Shown here: positions 36,212-45,425 of the stretch, piece after piece
Layout of the letters: each line of letters starts with the position of its first letter
How positions within the stretch are numbered: position 1 is the stretch's first letter
Assembly (NCBI RefSeq): GCF_030549615.1
Contig: NZ_CP130832.1
Location: forward strand, 3,286,001 to 3,350,000
Reading direction: 5' to 3'
Length of the DNA: 64,000 bases
From: Stenotrophomonas sp. 610A2
GTDB lineage: Bacteria; Pseudomonadota; Gammaproteobacteria; Xanthomonadales; Xanthomonadaceae
Made by a program: the position numbers and the translations under genes
The notes under the pieces: model-generated
Seen by the model: only the letters and a program-made list of their open reading frames with translations
What the model was told of the DNA's origin: nothing
Database searches by the model: none

Positions 36212-38688
36212 GCATCCTCGTACCTTTCCTGGCCCTGCTGCTAGCAGGCGCCTTTGTTGCCTACCATCGCATGCGGCTCGTCGTCTGGACGATCATCAGC
36301 GTTGCAGCCCTGGCCATCTGCTGGTTCGCCGGCGTCAACCAAACCGCGATCATCGTCGCTGCCGCCATCGTTGCGCTGATCTGCGTGCCGGTGCTGCTGC
36401 CGTTCCTGCGCAAGCCGCTGATCACCGCACCGTTCATGGGCGTGTTCCGCAAAGTGCTGCCGCCGCTGTCCAAGACCGAGCGCATCGCACTGGAAACCGG
36501 CTCGGTTGGCTTTGAAGGCGAGCTGTTCACCGGCGACCCGGACTGGAACATCCTGCTCAACTATCCCAAGCCGCAGCTCACCGCCGAAGAACAGGCCTTC
36601 ATGGATGGCCCGGTGGAAGAGCTCTGCAAGATGGTCAATGACTTCGAGATCACCCACGTCCACGCGGACCTGCCGCCGGAGCTGTGGGAGTTCATCAAGA
36701 AGAACAAGTTCTTCGGCATGATCATCCCGAAGGAATACGGCGGCCTGGGCTTCAGCGCGCTGGCCCACCACAAGGTCATCCAGAAGCTGGCCTCGGTATC
36801 GAGCGTGGTCAGCTCCACCGTCGGCGTGCCCAATTCGCTGGGTCCGGGTGAACTGCTCAACCATTACGGCACCCAGGAGCAGAAGGATTACTACCTGCCG
36901 CGCCTGGCCATCGGCCAGGAAGTACCGTGCTTCGGCCTGACCGGCCCGTTCGCCGGCTCCGATGCAACCTCGATTCCCGACTTCGGCATCGTCTGCAAGG
37001 GCATGTGGAAGGGCGAGGAAGTGCTGGGCCTGAAGCTCACCTTCGACAAGCGCTACATCACCCTGGCACCGGTCGCGACCCTGATCGGCATGGCCTTCCG
37101 CATGTACGACCCGGACGGCCTGCTCGGCGATACCAAGGACATCGGCATCACCCTGGCACTGCTGCCGCGTGACACCGATGGCGTGGAAATCGGCCGTCGC
37201 CACTTCCCGCTGAACTCCACCTTCCAGAACGGCCCGATCCGCGGCAAGGACGTGTTCATCCCGCTGACCCAGCTGATCGGCGGCGCCGAGAAGCGCGGCC
37301 TGGGCTGGAACATGCTCAACGAGTGCCTGGCCGTTGGTCGCTCCATCACCCTGCCCTCCACCGCGTCCGGCGGTGCCAAGGCCGGTGCGGTGGTGACCGG
37401 TGCCTATGCACGCATCCGCAAGCAGTTCGGTCTGTCGGTCGGCCGCTTCGAGGGCGTGGAAGAAGCGCTGGCCCGCATCGGTGGCAAGGCCTACAAGATC
37501 AGTGCGCTGTCGCAGGCCACCGCAGCCGCGGTTGACCGTGGCGACGTGCCGTCGGTGCCGTCGGCGATCGCCAAGTACCACTGCACCAACATGAGCCGCG
37601 AAGTCATTTCCGACGTGATGGACGTGATCGGCGGCAAGGGCATCATCCTCGGCCCGCGCAACTTCGCCGGCCGCAGCTGGCAGGCCGCACCGATCGCCAT
37701 CACGGTGGAAGGTGCCAACATCATGACCCGTTCGCTGCTGATCTTCGGCCAGGGCGCCATCCTCTGCCACCCGTGGGTACTGAAGGAAATGAAGGCTGCG
37801 CAGGATGAAGACCGCAAGGCCGGCCTGCGTGAGTTCGACCAGGCGCTGTTCGGCCACGTTCGCTTCGGTATCTCCAACGCCGTGCGTTCGCTGTGGTTCG
37901 GTCTGACCGGTGCGCGCTTCGGTGCCGCCCCAGGTGACGCTTACACCCGCCGCTACTTCCGCAAGCTCGACCGTTACTCGGCCAACCTGGCGCTGATGGC
38001 CGATATCTCGATGATGACCCTGGGCGGCAAGCTCAAGTTCAAGGAATCGCTGTCCGGTCGCCTGGGCGATGTGCTCAGCCACATCTACATGACCAGCGCC
38101 ATGCTCAAGCGTTACCACGATGAAGGCGCACCGAGCGCTGACCAGCCGCTGCTGGCCTGGGCCTTCCACGACAGCGTGCACAAGATCGAGGAATCGCTGT
38201 CGGCTGCGCTGCGCAACTTCCCGATCCGTCCGATCGGCTGGCTGATGTGGGCACTGATCTTCCCGTTCGGCCGTCGCGCCGAGGCCCCGGGTGATCGCCT
38301 GAGCCGCCGCGTTGCCGCCACGCTGATGGCACCGGGCGAGGCGCGTGACCGCTTGGCCCAGGGCGTGTTCCTGACCCCGTGCGAGAACAACCCGGGTGGC
38401 CGCATCAACAGCTACCTGTCCAAGGCGATCATGGCCGAGCCGGTGGAACGCAAGTTCATCAAGGCACTGAAGACCAAGGGCATCGAAGCACTGACCTTCG
38501 CCACCCAGCTCGACGAAGCCGTGGCCGAAGGCGTAATTACCCAGGACGAGCGCAAGCTGCTGGAAGAGCTGCGCGAGATCACCATGGACACCATCACCGT
38601 GGACGACTTCGAGCCGCACGAACTGCGTTCGGCCGGCTACTACGACCTGCCGGGCAAGCAGCGCCCGCAGCCGCAGCAGGCCGCGTAA
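36208..38688 (+). CDS. fadE: Long FadE-type acyl-CoA dehydrogenase
   Basis: 826 residues, the size of the gammaproteobacterial FadE (about 810-830), roughly twice a normal acyl-CoA dehydrogenase. N-terminal TM segments (ILVPFLALLLAGAFVAY, VWTIISVAALAICWFAG, IIVAAAIVALICVPVLLPF) precede the dehydrogenase core with IPKEYGGLGFSALAHHKVI, CFGLTGPFAGSDATSIPD, RGLGWNMLNECLAVGRSITL and AITVEGANIMTRSLLIFGQG. It catalyses the first step of beta-oxidation, making trans-2-enoyl-CoA with FAD, and is likely bound to the inner membrane. It is the second gene of the TetR-controlled operon and ends in a strong terminator. Confidence 0.95.
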   Translation: MSILVPFLALLLAGAFVAYHRMRLVVWTIISVAALAICWFAGVNQTAIIVAAAIVALICVPVLLPFLRKPLITAPFMGVFRKVLPPLSKTERIALETGSVGFEGELFTGDPDWNILLNYPKPQLTAEEQAFMDGPVEELCKMVNDFEITHVHADLPPELWEFIKKNKFFGMIIPKEYGGLGFSALAHHKVIQKLASVSSVVSSTVGVPNSLGPGELLNHYGTQEQKDYYLPRLAIGQEVPCFGLTGPFAGSDATSIPDFGIVCKGMWKGEEVLGLKLTFDKRYITLAPVATLIGMAFRMYDPDGLLGDTKDIGITLALLPRDTDGVEIGRRHFPLNSTFQNGPIRGKDVFIPLTQLIGGAEKRGLGWNMLNECLAVGRSITLPSTASGGAKAGAVVTGAYARIRKQFGLSVGRFEGVEEALARIGGKAYKISALSQATAAAVDRGDVPSVPSAIAKYHCTNMSREVISDVMDVIGGKGIILGPRNFAGRSWQAAPIAITVEGANIMTRSLLIFGQGAILCHPWVLKEMKAAQDEDRKAGLREFDQALFGHVRFGISNAVRSLWFGLTGARFGAAPGDAYTRRYFRKLDRYSANLALMADISMMTLGGKLKFKESLSGRLGDVLSHIYMTSAMLKRYHDEGAPSADQPLLAWAFHDSVHKIEESLSAALRNFPIRPIGWLMWALIFPFGRRAEAPGDRLSRRVAATLMAPGEARDRLAQGVFLTPCENNPGGRINSYLSKAIMAEPVERKFIKALKTKGIEALTFATQLDEAVAEGVITQDERKLLEELREITMDTITVDDFEPHELRSAGYYDLPGKQRPQPQQAA

Positions 38689-38707
38689 GCCAATCCACAT
38701 GCAATAC

Positions 38708-38734
38708 CGACGGCGGGCCTTGTGCCCGCCGTTT
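38708..38734 (+). terminator. Rho-independent terminator after fadE
   Basis: ACGGCGGGC-CTTGT-GCCCGCCGT followed by TTTTC, 20 bp beyond the fadE stop. It separates the operon from the hot-dog gene, which needs readthrough or its own promoter. Confidence 0.85.
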
Positions 38735-38754
38735 TCATATCAGGACACCATGCC

Positions 38755-39237
38755 ATGACTGCGCCCCTGCTCGCGCTATACCGTCGTTTCAACCGCTGGC
38801 CCGCCGGCAACTGGCTGTTCTCGCGCGCGGTCTGCTTCAAGGCACCCTACTTCGCCAGCATCTCGCCAACCATCACTGCGCTGGAGCCGGGCCGCTGCGA
38901 AGGCGTGATCCGCCAGCGCCGCCGCATCAGCAACCATATCGGCACGGTGCACGCGATCGCGATGTGCAATCTTGCCGAGCTCGTCGGCGGGGTGATGGTC
39001 GATGCCAGCCTGCCGGCTGACATGCGCTGGATCCCCAAGGGCATGGAAGTGAAGTACCAGGCCAAGGCGCTGGGCGTGTTGAAGGCGGTGGCCACCCCGC
39101 AGCAGCCCATCATCAGCACCGACCACGGCTATGACCTGCCGGTGCAGGTCAGCGTCACCGATGCCGCCGGTACCGAGGTATTCCAGGCCATCATCGCGAT
39201 GTGGGTATCACCACGTCCCAGCCGCAGCGGAGGCTAG
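38755..39237 (+). CDS. DUF4442 hot-dog-fold (thioesterase-like) protein
   Basis: 160 residues from ATG 38755. ISPTITALEPGRCEGVIRQ, NHIGTVHAIAMCNLAELVGG, PKGMEVKYQAKALG and a final VFQAIIAMWVSPRP strand fit the DUF4442 group of the hot-dog superfamily, whose better-known relatives are acyl-CoA thioesterases. Placement right after fadE makes hydrolysis of an acyl-CoA plausible but unproven. It is followed 3 bp later by a small membrane protein, probably cotranscribed. Confidence 0.82.
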   Translation: MTAPLLALYRRFNRWPAGNWLFSRAVCFKAPYFASISPTITALEPGRCEGVIRQRRRISNHIGTVHAIAMCNLAELVGGVMVDASLPADMRWIPKGMEVKYQAKALGVLKAVATPQQPIISTDHGYDLPVQVSVTDAAGTEVFQAIIAMWVSPRPSRSGG

Positions 39238-39240
39238 CCC

Positions 39241-39645
39241 ATGCAGACCGCGGAATGGATGCTGCGCCTTGGCGGACTGCACTGTCTGGGTTTCGCCCTG
39301 TTCCACCTCGCGTTCTGGCGCTTGTTCGGCTGGAAACATGAGCTGGCAAAGCTCAGCGCTGCCAACCGCGCGATCATGCAGATACTCAACTTGCGCCTGA
39401 TCTACGTGTTTGTGGGAATGGCCGTGCTGTCGCTGGTGTTCACCCGCGAACTGCTGGATACCCAGCTTGGGCACGTGGTGTTGGCTTTCATGGCCGTGTT
39501 CTGGCTGGGCCGCACCATCGAGCAATTCGTTTTCCTGCGCATCAATGACTGGCGCGTGCACCTGCTGACCGCCTTGTTCGTGCTCGGGGCGGTGCTGTAT
39601 GCAGTGCCGTTGTGGCTGGGATTCGCGCTGTACATCAGTCGTTGA
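39241..39645 (+). CDS. Small four-helix membrane protein, unknown
   Basis: 134 residues with four hydrophobic segments (LGGLHCLGFALFHLAFW, LRLIYVFVGMAVLSLVF, GHVVLAFMAVFWLGRTI, LLTALFVLGAVLYAVPLWLG) and no motif I can name. It starts 3 bp after the hot-dog gene. The 3' end is followed 19 bp later by the first of five REP elements. Function unknown. Confidence 0.75.
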   Translation: MQTAEWMLRLGGLHCLGFALFHLAFWRLFGWKHELAKLSAANRAIMQILNLRLIYVFVGMAVLSLVFTRELLDTQLGHVVLAFMAVFWLGRTIEQFVFLRINDWRVHLLTALFVLGAVLYAVPLWLGFALYISR

Positions 39646-39664
39646 TCACCAGCGATGCTCCTCT

Positions 39665-39870
39665 GTAGTGCCGAGCCATGCTCGGCAGGGGCCTTACAAG
39701 CCAACCCAACGTAGCGGCGAGCCATGCTCGGCACGGGCTCTACGGATAATGCCTCTGCCGAGCATGGCTCGGCACTACAGGTGATCTATCGGTAATGCCC
39801 CTGCCGAGCATGGCTCGGCACTACAGTTGATCTATCGGCAACGCTCCTGCCGAGCATGGCTCGGCTCTAC
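39665..39870. repeat. Cluster of five SMAG-type REP elements
   Basis: Copies at 39665-39686 (+), 39711-39732 (+, variant GTAGCGGCG), 39757-39778 (-), 39803-39824 (-) and 39849-39870 (-). The starts are spaced exactly 46 bp apart throughout, so the cluster seems to have grown by a regular unit; the linkers of the last three are near-copies (GTGATCTATCGGTAATGCCC type). The last copy's GTAG head gives the TAG stop of the DUF1304 gene on the minus strand. Confidence 0.93.
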
Positions 39871-40229
39871 AGCGCGCGTAGCAGCAGGGCCACGATTGCC
39901 GGTACGGCCTGCACGTAGAAGATGCGCGGGCTGACGCTGTACGCGCCGTAGGCACCGGCCACCACCACGCAGACCAGCGAGAACGTCACCAGCACCGGCT
40001 GCGCCAGCACCAGCCCGGCGATGATGCCGGCAGCGAGGAAGCCGTTGTACAAGCCCTGGTTCGCCGCCAACACGCGCGTGGCCTGCGCTTTCTCCGGCGT
40101 GTTGCGGAAGGTCTTCAAGCCCTGCGGCTTGGTCCACAGGAACATCTCCAGCACCAGGAAGTACACATGCAACACCGCCACCAGCAGTGTCACCGCCATC
40201 GCACTCACGCCCAATACGCTCATCGTCAT
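39867..40229 (-). CDS. DUF1304 membrane protein
   Basis: 120 residues, four TM helices. LLVAVLHVYFLVLEMFLWTK, LAANQGLYNGFLAAGIIAGL and AGAYGAYSVSPRIFYVQAVPA are the DUF1304 signature (conserved H-x-Y-F-x-x-E and N-Q-G-x-Y-N). Function unknown. The final codons are GCG CTG TAG, and the TAG belongs to a REP head, so the repeat abuts the coding sequence exactly. Downstream gene of the transporter on the same strand, 43 bp away. Confidence 0.9.
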   Translation of the reverse strand: MTMSVLGVSAMAVTLLVAVLHVYFLVLEMFLWTKPQGLKTFRNTPEKAQATRVLAANQGLYNGFLAAGIIAGLVLAQPVLVTFSLVCVVVAGAYGAYSVSPRIFYVQAVPAIVALLLRAL

Positions 40230-40272
40230 CTCATCCTGGCAACACGGCGGCAGCCCGCCGCGGGGGAATCAC

Positions 40273-41601
40273 TCAACGATCCTGCGGCAGCTTCTTCTCT
40301 TCGCGCAAGACGCCCAACGCCGACAGCGTCATGAACACGGCCACCGCAGCGCCACCGACGAACACCGCCTTTGAGCCAAACAGGGACAAACCTTTGTGCA
40401 CCCAGGCAAAGGTCAGGTCAGCGCCGCGATAAACCACGGTGTCGATGGCCGCACCGGCCTTGTAACGCCATTGCCGGTCAACACGCGTATAGATGGTCTC
40501 GCGTGCCGGTTTGCCCAGCGAGAATTCGCTGGCACGGGTCAGCACCTGGATCACCGCTACCATCACCGGCAACGGCGATGCTGCCGCGATCGAGAAGCCG
40601 ATGATGATCGCGAAACCCGGAATCAACAGCGCCGGAGCCACGCCATAACGTGACAGCAACCAGCGGGTCAGGCCCAGCTGGATGATCAGGGTCAAGGCAT
40701 TCACCGCCAGGTCGATGCGCGAGTAGAACGCGGTACTGGCCGCTGGATCGGTGATCATGCGGCGTACGATCGAGGCCTGCTCGTTGTACAGCATGGTCCC
40801 CACGCCCACCCCGAAGACCACCATCAGGGCCAGCCAGCGCAGCAGCGGCTCCCGTGCGATCAGCTTCAGTCCATCGAACACGCTGCCGCCCATCGGCTGC
40901 TCGCCGTCGGTCAGCTGCTGCTCGCGTTCGCGCTGCACCGCCCACGGCCGCAGCTTCCAGATGCAGAACAGGCAGATCGACAGGAAGCCGGCCGAGACCA
41001 GCATCAGGTTGGCGATACCGACCCGCTGCACCAGCGAGCTGGTGATGATCGGCCCCAGGAACGCCCCCACCGTGCCCGCTGCGCCGATATACCCGTAGAA
41101 AGCACGCGCCTGCACGTTGGAGAACACGTCGGCCATGAAGCTCCAGAACACCGCCACCGCGAACAGGTTGAAGACGGTGATCCAGAAGAAGAACGCCATG
41201 CCCCGGCCGGGGATGTTGGCGCTGAACATCGCGTAGAACACGAACAAGGTGAAGATGAAGAAGCCATACACCAGCGGCAGGAACACCCGTCGCGGATAGC
41301 GGCTGACCAGCCAGCCATACAGCGGCTGCAGCACCAGCATGATCAGGAACACGCAGGAGAACAGGAACTGCAGGGTGAAGTCCTTCAGCGGCATGCCATG
41401 GGCTGCGAACCAGGCGATCAACCCAGGCGGAAACAAGGCCTCCATGTCCGCCGATGCGGCCATCGCCTCGCGTACCGGGCGCAGCACGTAATAGCCGCTG
41501 AGCAGGCAGAAGAAGTACAGGAACGACCACCACAGCGGCGGCGAGCCGCGCAGCGCCAGCAATAGTCGATGCATTGCACCGGGTCCGCGCGGAACGGTCA
41601 T
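40273..41601 (-). CDS. ATP/ADP-translocase-like (NTP/NDP exchange, TLC) MFS transporter
   Basis: 442 residues from ATG 41601; ATG 41574 is an alternative. About 12 TM helices. FFCLLSGYYVLRPVREAMAA near the N terminus, QPLYGWLVSRYPRRVFLPLVYG and TRASEFSLGKPARETIYTRV resemble proteobacterial members of the ATP:ADP antiporter-like family. True ATP/ADP exchange is known in obligate intracellular bacteria and plastids, and is unlikely here, so the substrate is open. It is divergent from the GMC oxidoreductase gene. Confidence 0.78.
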   Translation of the reverse strand: MTVPRGPGAMHRLLLALRGSPPLWWSFLYFFCLLSGYYVLRPVREAMAASADMEALFPPGLIAWFAAHGMPLKDFTLQFLFSCVFLIMLVLQPLYGWLVSRYPRRVFLPLVYGFFIFTLFVFYAMFSANIPGRGMAFFFWITVFNLFAVAVFWSFMADVFSNVQARAFYGYIGAAGTVGAFLGPIITSSLVQRVGIANLMLVSAGFLSICLFCIWKLRPWAVQREREQQLTDGEQPMGGSVFDGLKLIAREPLLRWLALMVVFGVGVGTMLYNEQASIVRRMITDPAASTAFYSRIDLAVNALTLIIQLGLTRWLLSRYGVAPALLIPGFAIIIGFSIAAASPLPVMVAVIQVLTRASEFSLGKPARETIYTRVDRQWRYKAGAAIDTVVYRGADLTFAWVHKGLSLFGSKAVFVGGAAVAVFMTLSALGVLREEKKLPQDR

Positions 41602-41770
41602 GCGGCACCCCGGCGCAGCGGGTGGCGAGAGGACGGCGGCATCGGGCAACTCCGGTGGGACTCGGCAGAGCGCGTACGTTATCTAATGCACTGCAACATC
41701 GCCAGTGCGGCAGGGCTTACTCCGGTACAACGCGCCGTTCTATCCTGAGGGACTCGGGAGGGAGAAGCGT

Positions 41771-43366
41771 GTGAGCGAAGCTGCAAAGGAATTCGACTAC
41801 ATCATCGTCGGTGCCGGTTCGGCCGGCTGCGTGCTGGCCAACCGGCTCAGTGCCGACCCGCAGCTACGGGTGCTGCTGATCGAAGCCGGCCCACGCGACT
41901 GGCACCCCTTCATCCATATGCCGGCCGGCATCGCCCGGCTGGTCAACAACCGCCGCGTGAACTGGAGCTATGACACCGAGCCGGAACCCGCGTTGGGCAA
42001 CCGCCGACTGTGGTGGCCGCGCGGCAAGGTGCTGGGCGGCTCGAGCTCGATCAATGCCATGTGCTATGTGCGCGGCGTGCCCGGCGACTACGACCGCTGG
42101 GCAGCGGCAGGTGCCAGCGGTTGGAACTGGGACAACGTGCTGCCGTGGTTCCGCCACAGCGAAGGCAATGCGCGCGGCGCCGATGCACTGCATGGCGCCG
42201 ACGGTCCGCTGCAGGTAGCCGACCTGCGCCATGTCAATCCACTCAGCCGCGCCTTCATCGAAGCCGGGCAGCAGGCTGGACACGCACACAACGCCGATTT
42301 CAACGGCGTCCAGCACGAAGGCGTGGGTCTCTACCAGGTAACGCAGAAGAACGGCGCACGTTGCTCCTCAGCCGCCGCGTATCTCACTCCAGTGCGCTCG
42401 CGTAGCAATCTGCAGGTAGTCACCGGCGCACTGGTTGAACGGCTGCAGATCGACGCTGGGCGCGTTACCGGCGTGCACCTGCGCGTGGGCGGCCAGCGCC
42501 AGCAGTACCACGCGGCCGCAGAAGTATTGCTCAGCGCCGGCGCGATCAACTCGCCGCAACTGTTGATGCTGTCCGGCATTGGCCCCGCCGATGCGCTACG
42601 CGCGCAGGGCATCGACGTCCAGCTCGACCAACCCGGCGTCGGTGCCAACCTGCAGGACCATCTGGATATCTGCACGCTGTACCGCAGCGTGCCCGGCGTC
42701 AGCTACGACCGCGCCAGCGAGATCATGATCGGGCTGAACTACTTCCTGCGCGGCCATCGGGGTGCCGGCACCAGCAATGTGGCCGAGGCCGGCGGTTTCG
42801 TGCGCTCGCGTTTCGCCCCGGACGAACGTGCCGACATCCAGTTCCATTTCGTCCCGGCGATGCTGGACAACCACGGCCGCAATCGCCTTCCCGGCGACGG
42901 CTACACCCTGCACGCCTGCTACCTGCATCCGCGCAGCCGTGGCCGCATCAGCCTGGCCAGCGCCGACCCGGCTACACCCGCGCGCATCCAGGCCAATTAC
43001 CTCAGCGATGCCGAAGGCTTCGATCTGAAGATGATGGTCGAGGCCGCACGCCTGAGCCGCGACATCCTGCAGCAGGCCGCGTTTGCACCGTGGCGCAAGT
43101 CAGCGCTGTTCCCCGCCGATGAGCACCTGGACGATGCCGGGCTGGAAGCCTTCATCCGCGCCAAGGCCGAGACCATCTACCACCCGATCGGCACCTGCCG
43201 CATGGGCAGCGACAACGCGGCAGTGGTCGACCCGCAGCTGCGTGTGCGCGGCATCGATGGATTGCGGGTAATCGATGCCTCGGTGATGCCGACACTGGTC
43301 AGCGGCAATACCAATGCGCCGACCATCATGATTGCGGAGCGGGCGGCGGGGTTGATGCTGGGGTGA
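41771..43366 (+). CDS. GMC-family FAD oxidoreductase (choline/alcohol dehydrogenase-like)
   Basis: 531 residues from GTG 41771, decided by a GGGAGGGAGAAG Shine-Dalgarno. FAD-binding IIVGAGSAGCVLANRLSAD at the N terminus; GMC signature 1 WWPRGKVLGGSSSINAMCYV and signature 2 LSAGAINSPQLLMLSGIGP; C-terminal active site YHPIGTCRMGSDN (His) and SGNTNAPTIMIAERA (Asn). The family oxidises alcohols; resemblance to BetA and AlkJ types is general and there are no choline-pathway genes beside it, so the substrate is not assigned. Confidence 0.9.
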   Translation: MSEAAKEFDYIIVGAGSAGCVLANRLSADPQLRVLLIEAGPRDWHPFIHMPAGIARLVNNRRVNWSYDTEPEPALGNRRLWWPRGKVLGGSSSINAMCYVRGVPGDYDRWAAAGASGWNWDNVLPWFRHSEGNARGADALHGADGPLQVADLRHVNPLSRAFIEAGQQAGHAHNADFNGVQHEGVGLYQVTQKNGARCSSAAAYLTPVRSRSNLQVVTGALVERLQIDAGRVTGVHLRVGGQRQQYHAAAEVLLSAGAINSPQLLMLSGIGPADALRAQGIDVQLDQPGVGANLQDHLDICTLYRSVPGVSYDRASEIMIGLNYFLRGHRGAGTSNVAEAGGFVRSRFAPDERADIQFHFVPAMLDNHGRNRLPGDGYTLHACYLHPRSRGRISLASADPATPARIQANYLSDAEGFDLKMMVEAARLSRDILQQAAFAPWRKSALFPADEHLDDAGLEAFIRAKAETIYHPIGTCRMGSDNAAVVDPQLRVRGIDGLRVIDASVMPTLVSGNTNAPTIMIAERAAGLMLG

Positions 43367-43425
43367 GGCCCAGTGGTTGTTGTCAGGGAGAAGCAGGCAG
43401 AGGCAGAAAGCACACCCCTCTCCGG

Positions 43426-43456
43426 CCCTCCCCTTCGCCTTTGGCGAAAGGGAGGG
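43426..43456. repeat. Stem-loop of the CCCTCCCC repeat family
   Basis: A 14-bp stem with one mismatch (CCCTCCCCTTCGCC / GGCGAAAGGGAGGG) and a TTT loop lies between the convergent GMC and M48 genes. It may end transcripts from both sides, although T-tracts are lacking. It resembles one arm of the inverted repeat at 3186-3303. Confidence 0.7.
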
Positions 43457-43470
43457 AGACAAGCGGCTGC

Positions 43471-45396
43471 TCACGCCACCTGCAGCATCGCTGGCAAGGG
43501 GCAATGCAAGGTGGCGCAGATGGTCCGCAGCAACTCGGCTTCGGCGATGTTGACGCGCTGGTTGTGGCTCACCGTTGCGGTCACCGCTTCCACCAGCAGC
43601 TGCTTGGCCAGCGGGTCCATCGAATCCAAGGGTGCCCAGACTTCATCCAGGGCCAGCACGCCGTTTGCCGGCGGCGCGTAGGGCAGATGATCCTGCGGCA
43701 GGATGCGCTGCAGGCCGGCCAGATAGGCTCGGCGTGCGCCCGCTTCGTCGCCGGGGTTGCCGGCGCGCGCCACCACCGACAACAGGATGGCGAACTCACG
43801 TTGCACGCCGCTGGCTTTGCGGCGGCCGAAATGCAGGTGACGCGATGGATCCAGGGCTGCCTGCACCTGCACCAGCAACAAGCGCGACAGGCAGTACTCG
43901 AACAGGGAGATGCGCCCATCGGCGTGGGTCACCGCATCAATGCAGCGCATGAAAGCCATCAATTGCGGGCGGGGCAAGCTGCGCAGGGTCGGGAATGCCA
44001 AAGCCGCCAATGGCAGCCGCAGCGCAGCGTGCAGCTCGCGTAACGGGCCCGCCGCGATGCTCATTACGCTGGCGGCCATCGGCTCGCCCAGTTGCGCGCT
44101 CACCGCTTCACGCTGGCGCGCGGCGACCGCGGCATCCACGTCCAGCAACATTGCCAGCAACAGCGGCTGCGCCGCGCCACGATCGCCGGCCAATGCGCGC
44201 AGGGGCAGTGGCAGACTGCCGGCCAGGCGCACTGCCTGCTGGTAATCGTCGTCGGCAGGCGTCGCCACCTGTGCGGCAACCATCACCGGATCAACGGACA
44301 CCCGCTGCACTCCCGGCAACGGCGGCAGCAACGCATCCACACTCGCTGCATCGCGCCCTGCCAGACCAAGCACGCGATCCTCGGCCAGCCCGTCGGGCGG
44401 CGTAATGAACCAGTTCCCGCGCAGCTTCTGCAGCTGTTCGGCTCGGAATGACGGTTCCAAACGCTGGATACGCTCAACCAGCGGCGGATGGGTGGCGAAC
44501 CAGCTGGACAACCGCAAGCCTTCGCCAAACAACATATGGCTGACCTCCTCGGCGCCGGCACGGTCGGCCAGATGCGAGCCGTCATCCAGACCGCCGATCT
44601 TTTTCAGCGCACCCGCCAAGCCCTGCGTCTGCCGGGTGAACTGCACCGCCGAAGCGTCCGCCAGGATTTCGCGCTGGCGCGATACCGCCGCCTTGATCAG
44701 CCGACCAAACAAGACGCCGATGCTGCCGATGGCGATGCCGGCCAAACCAATCAGCATCAACAAGAACACCGGCCCGACACTGCGACCGAAGCGCACACGC
44801 GTGCCGCCGCCCATATGCAGCAGCACGCGCTTGCCGATCACACTGAGCATCAGGATGCCGAACAGCACGCCCATCAGGCGGATGTTCAGGCGCATGTCGC
44901 CATTGAGGATGTGGCTGAACTCATGCGCGATCACGCCCTGCAGTTCGTCGCGGTTGAGCCGCTGCAAGGTGCCGCGGGTCACAGCAATGGTCGCGTCAGC
45001 CGGCGAATAACCGGCGGCAAAGGCGTTGATGCCCGCTTCCTGTTCCAGCACGTACAGGCGCGGCATCGGCACGCCGGAGGCGATTGCGATCTCCTCCACC
45101 ACATTGCGCAGCCGCCGCAATGCAGGATCGCGGGTATCGGCCGGCACTTCGCTGCCGCCCATCTGCGCCGCCACCGCTTCACCGCCGCCGCTCAACGAAC
45201 GGATCCGGTACAGCGAGGCGAAGCCGATCACCGCCACGGTCAGCACGCTGCTCCACAGCACGCCGCGCACGCTGCCAGTGCCAAACCACACCAGCACATC
45301 CACCATCAGCACGATGGCCAGCACCGCCAGTGCAAACAACAGCACCAGCCGCCCGGAGTTACGCCGCGCCTGGGCCTGGTGTTCGAAGAAGTTCAT
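43471..45396 (-). CDS. M48-family membrane metallopeptidase with long C-terminal extension
   Basis: 641 residues. Two N-terminal TM helices, then an M48/HtpX-like core: VPMPRLYVLEQEAGINAFAA, zinc motif GVIAHEFSHILNGDM (H-E-x-x-H, near residue 160), two more TM segments, and SRQREILADASAVQF with the third ligand Glu. HPPLVERIQRLEP ends the family core near residue 320. The remaining 310 or so residues are mostly helical and carry no peptidase motif. It follows lemA by 29 bp, a frequent LemA-M48 pairing. Confidence 0.9.
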   Translation of the reverse strand: MNFFEHQAQARRNSGRLVLLFALAVLAIVLMVDVLVWFGTGSVRGVLWSSVLTVAVIGFASLYRIRSLSGGGEAVAAQMGGSEVPADTRDPALRRLRNVVEEIAIASGVPMPRLYVLEQEAGINAFAAGYSPADATIAVTRGTLQRLNRDELQGVIAHEFSHILNGDMRLNIRLMGVLFGILMLSVIGKRVLLHMGGGTRVRFGRSVGPVFLLMLIGLAGIAIGSIGVLFGRLIKAAVSRQREILADASAVQFTRQTQGLAGALKKIGGLDDGSHLADRAGAEEVSHMLFGEGLRLSSWFATHPPLVERIQRLEPSFRAEQLQKLRGNWFITPPDGLAEDRVLGLAGRDAASVDALLPPLPGVQRVSVDPVMVAAQVATPADDDYQQAVRLAGSLPLPLRALAGDRGAAQPLLLAMLLDVDAAVAARQREAVSAQLGEPMAASVMSIAAGPLRELHAALRLPLAALAFPTLRSLPRPQLMAFMRCIDAVTHADGRISLFEYCLSRLLLVQVQAALDPSRHLHFGRRKASGVQREFAILLSVVARAGNPGDEAGARRAYLAGLQRILPQDHLPYAPPANGVLALDEVWAPLDSMDPLAKQLLVEAVTATVSHNQRVNIAEAELLRTICATLHCPLPAMLQVA

Positions 45397-45425
45397 CCCG
45401 CGCCCCTGTTACACCTGCGCCAGGC

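Noticed and set aside
36241..38700. 819-codon open frame antisense to fadE
   Set aside because: The fadE frame has clear acyl-CoA dehydrogenase motifs throughout; the antisense reading has none and reflects high GC codon bias.
39665..39870. Regularly spaced palindromes resembling a CRISPR array
   Set aside because: Orientation switches within the array, linkers are themselves repeats, the unit is a known REP type, and no cas gene is near.
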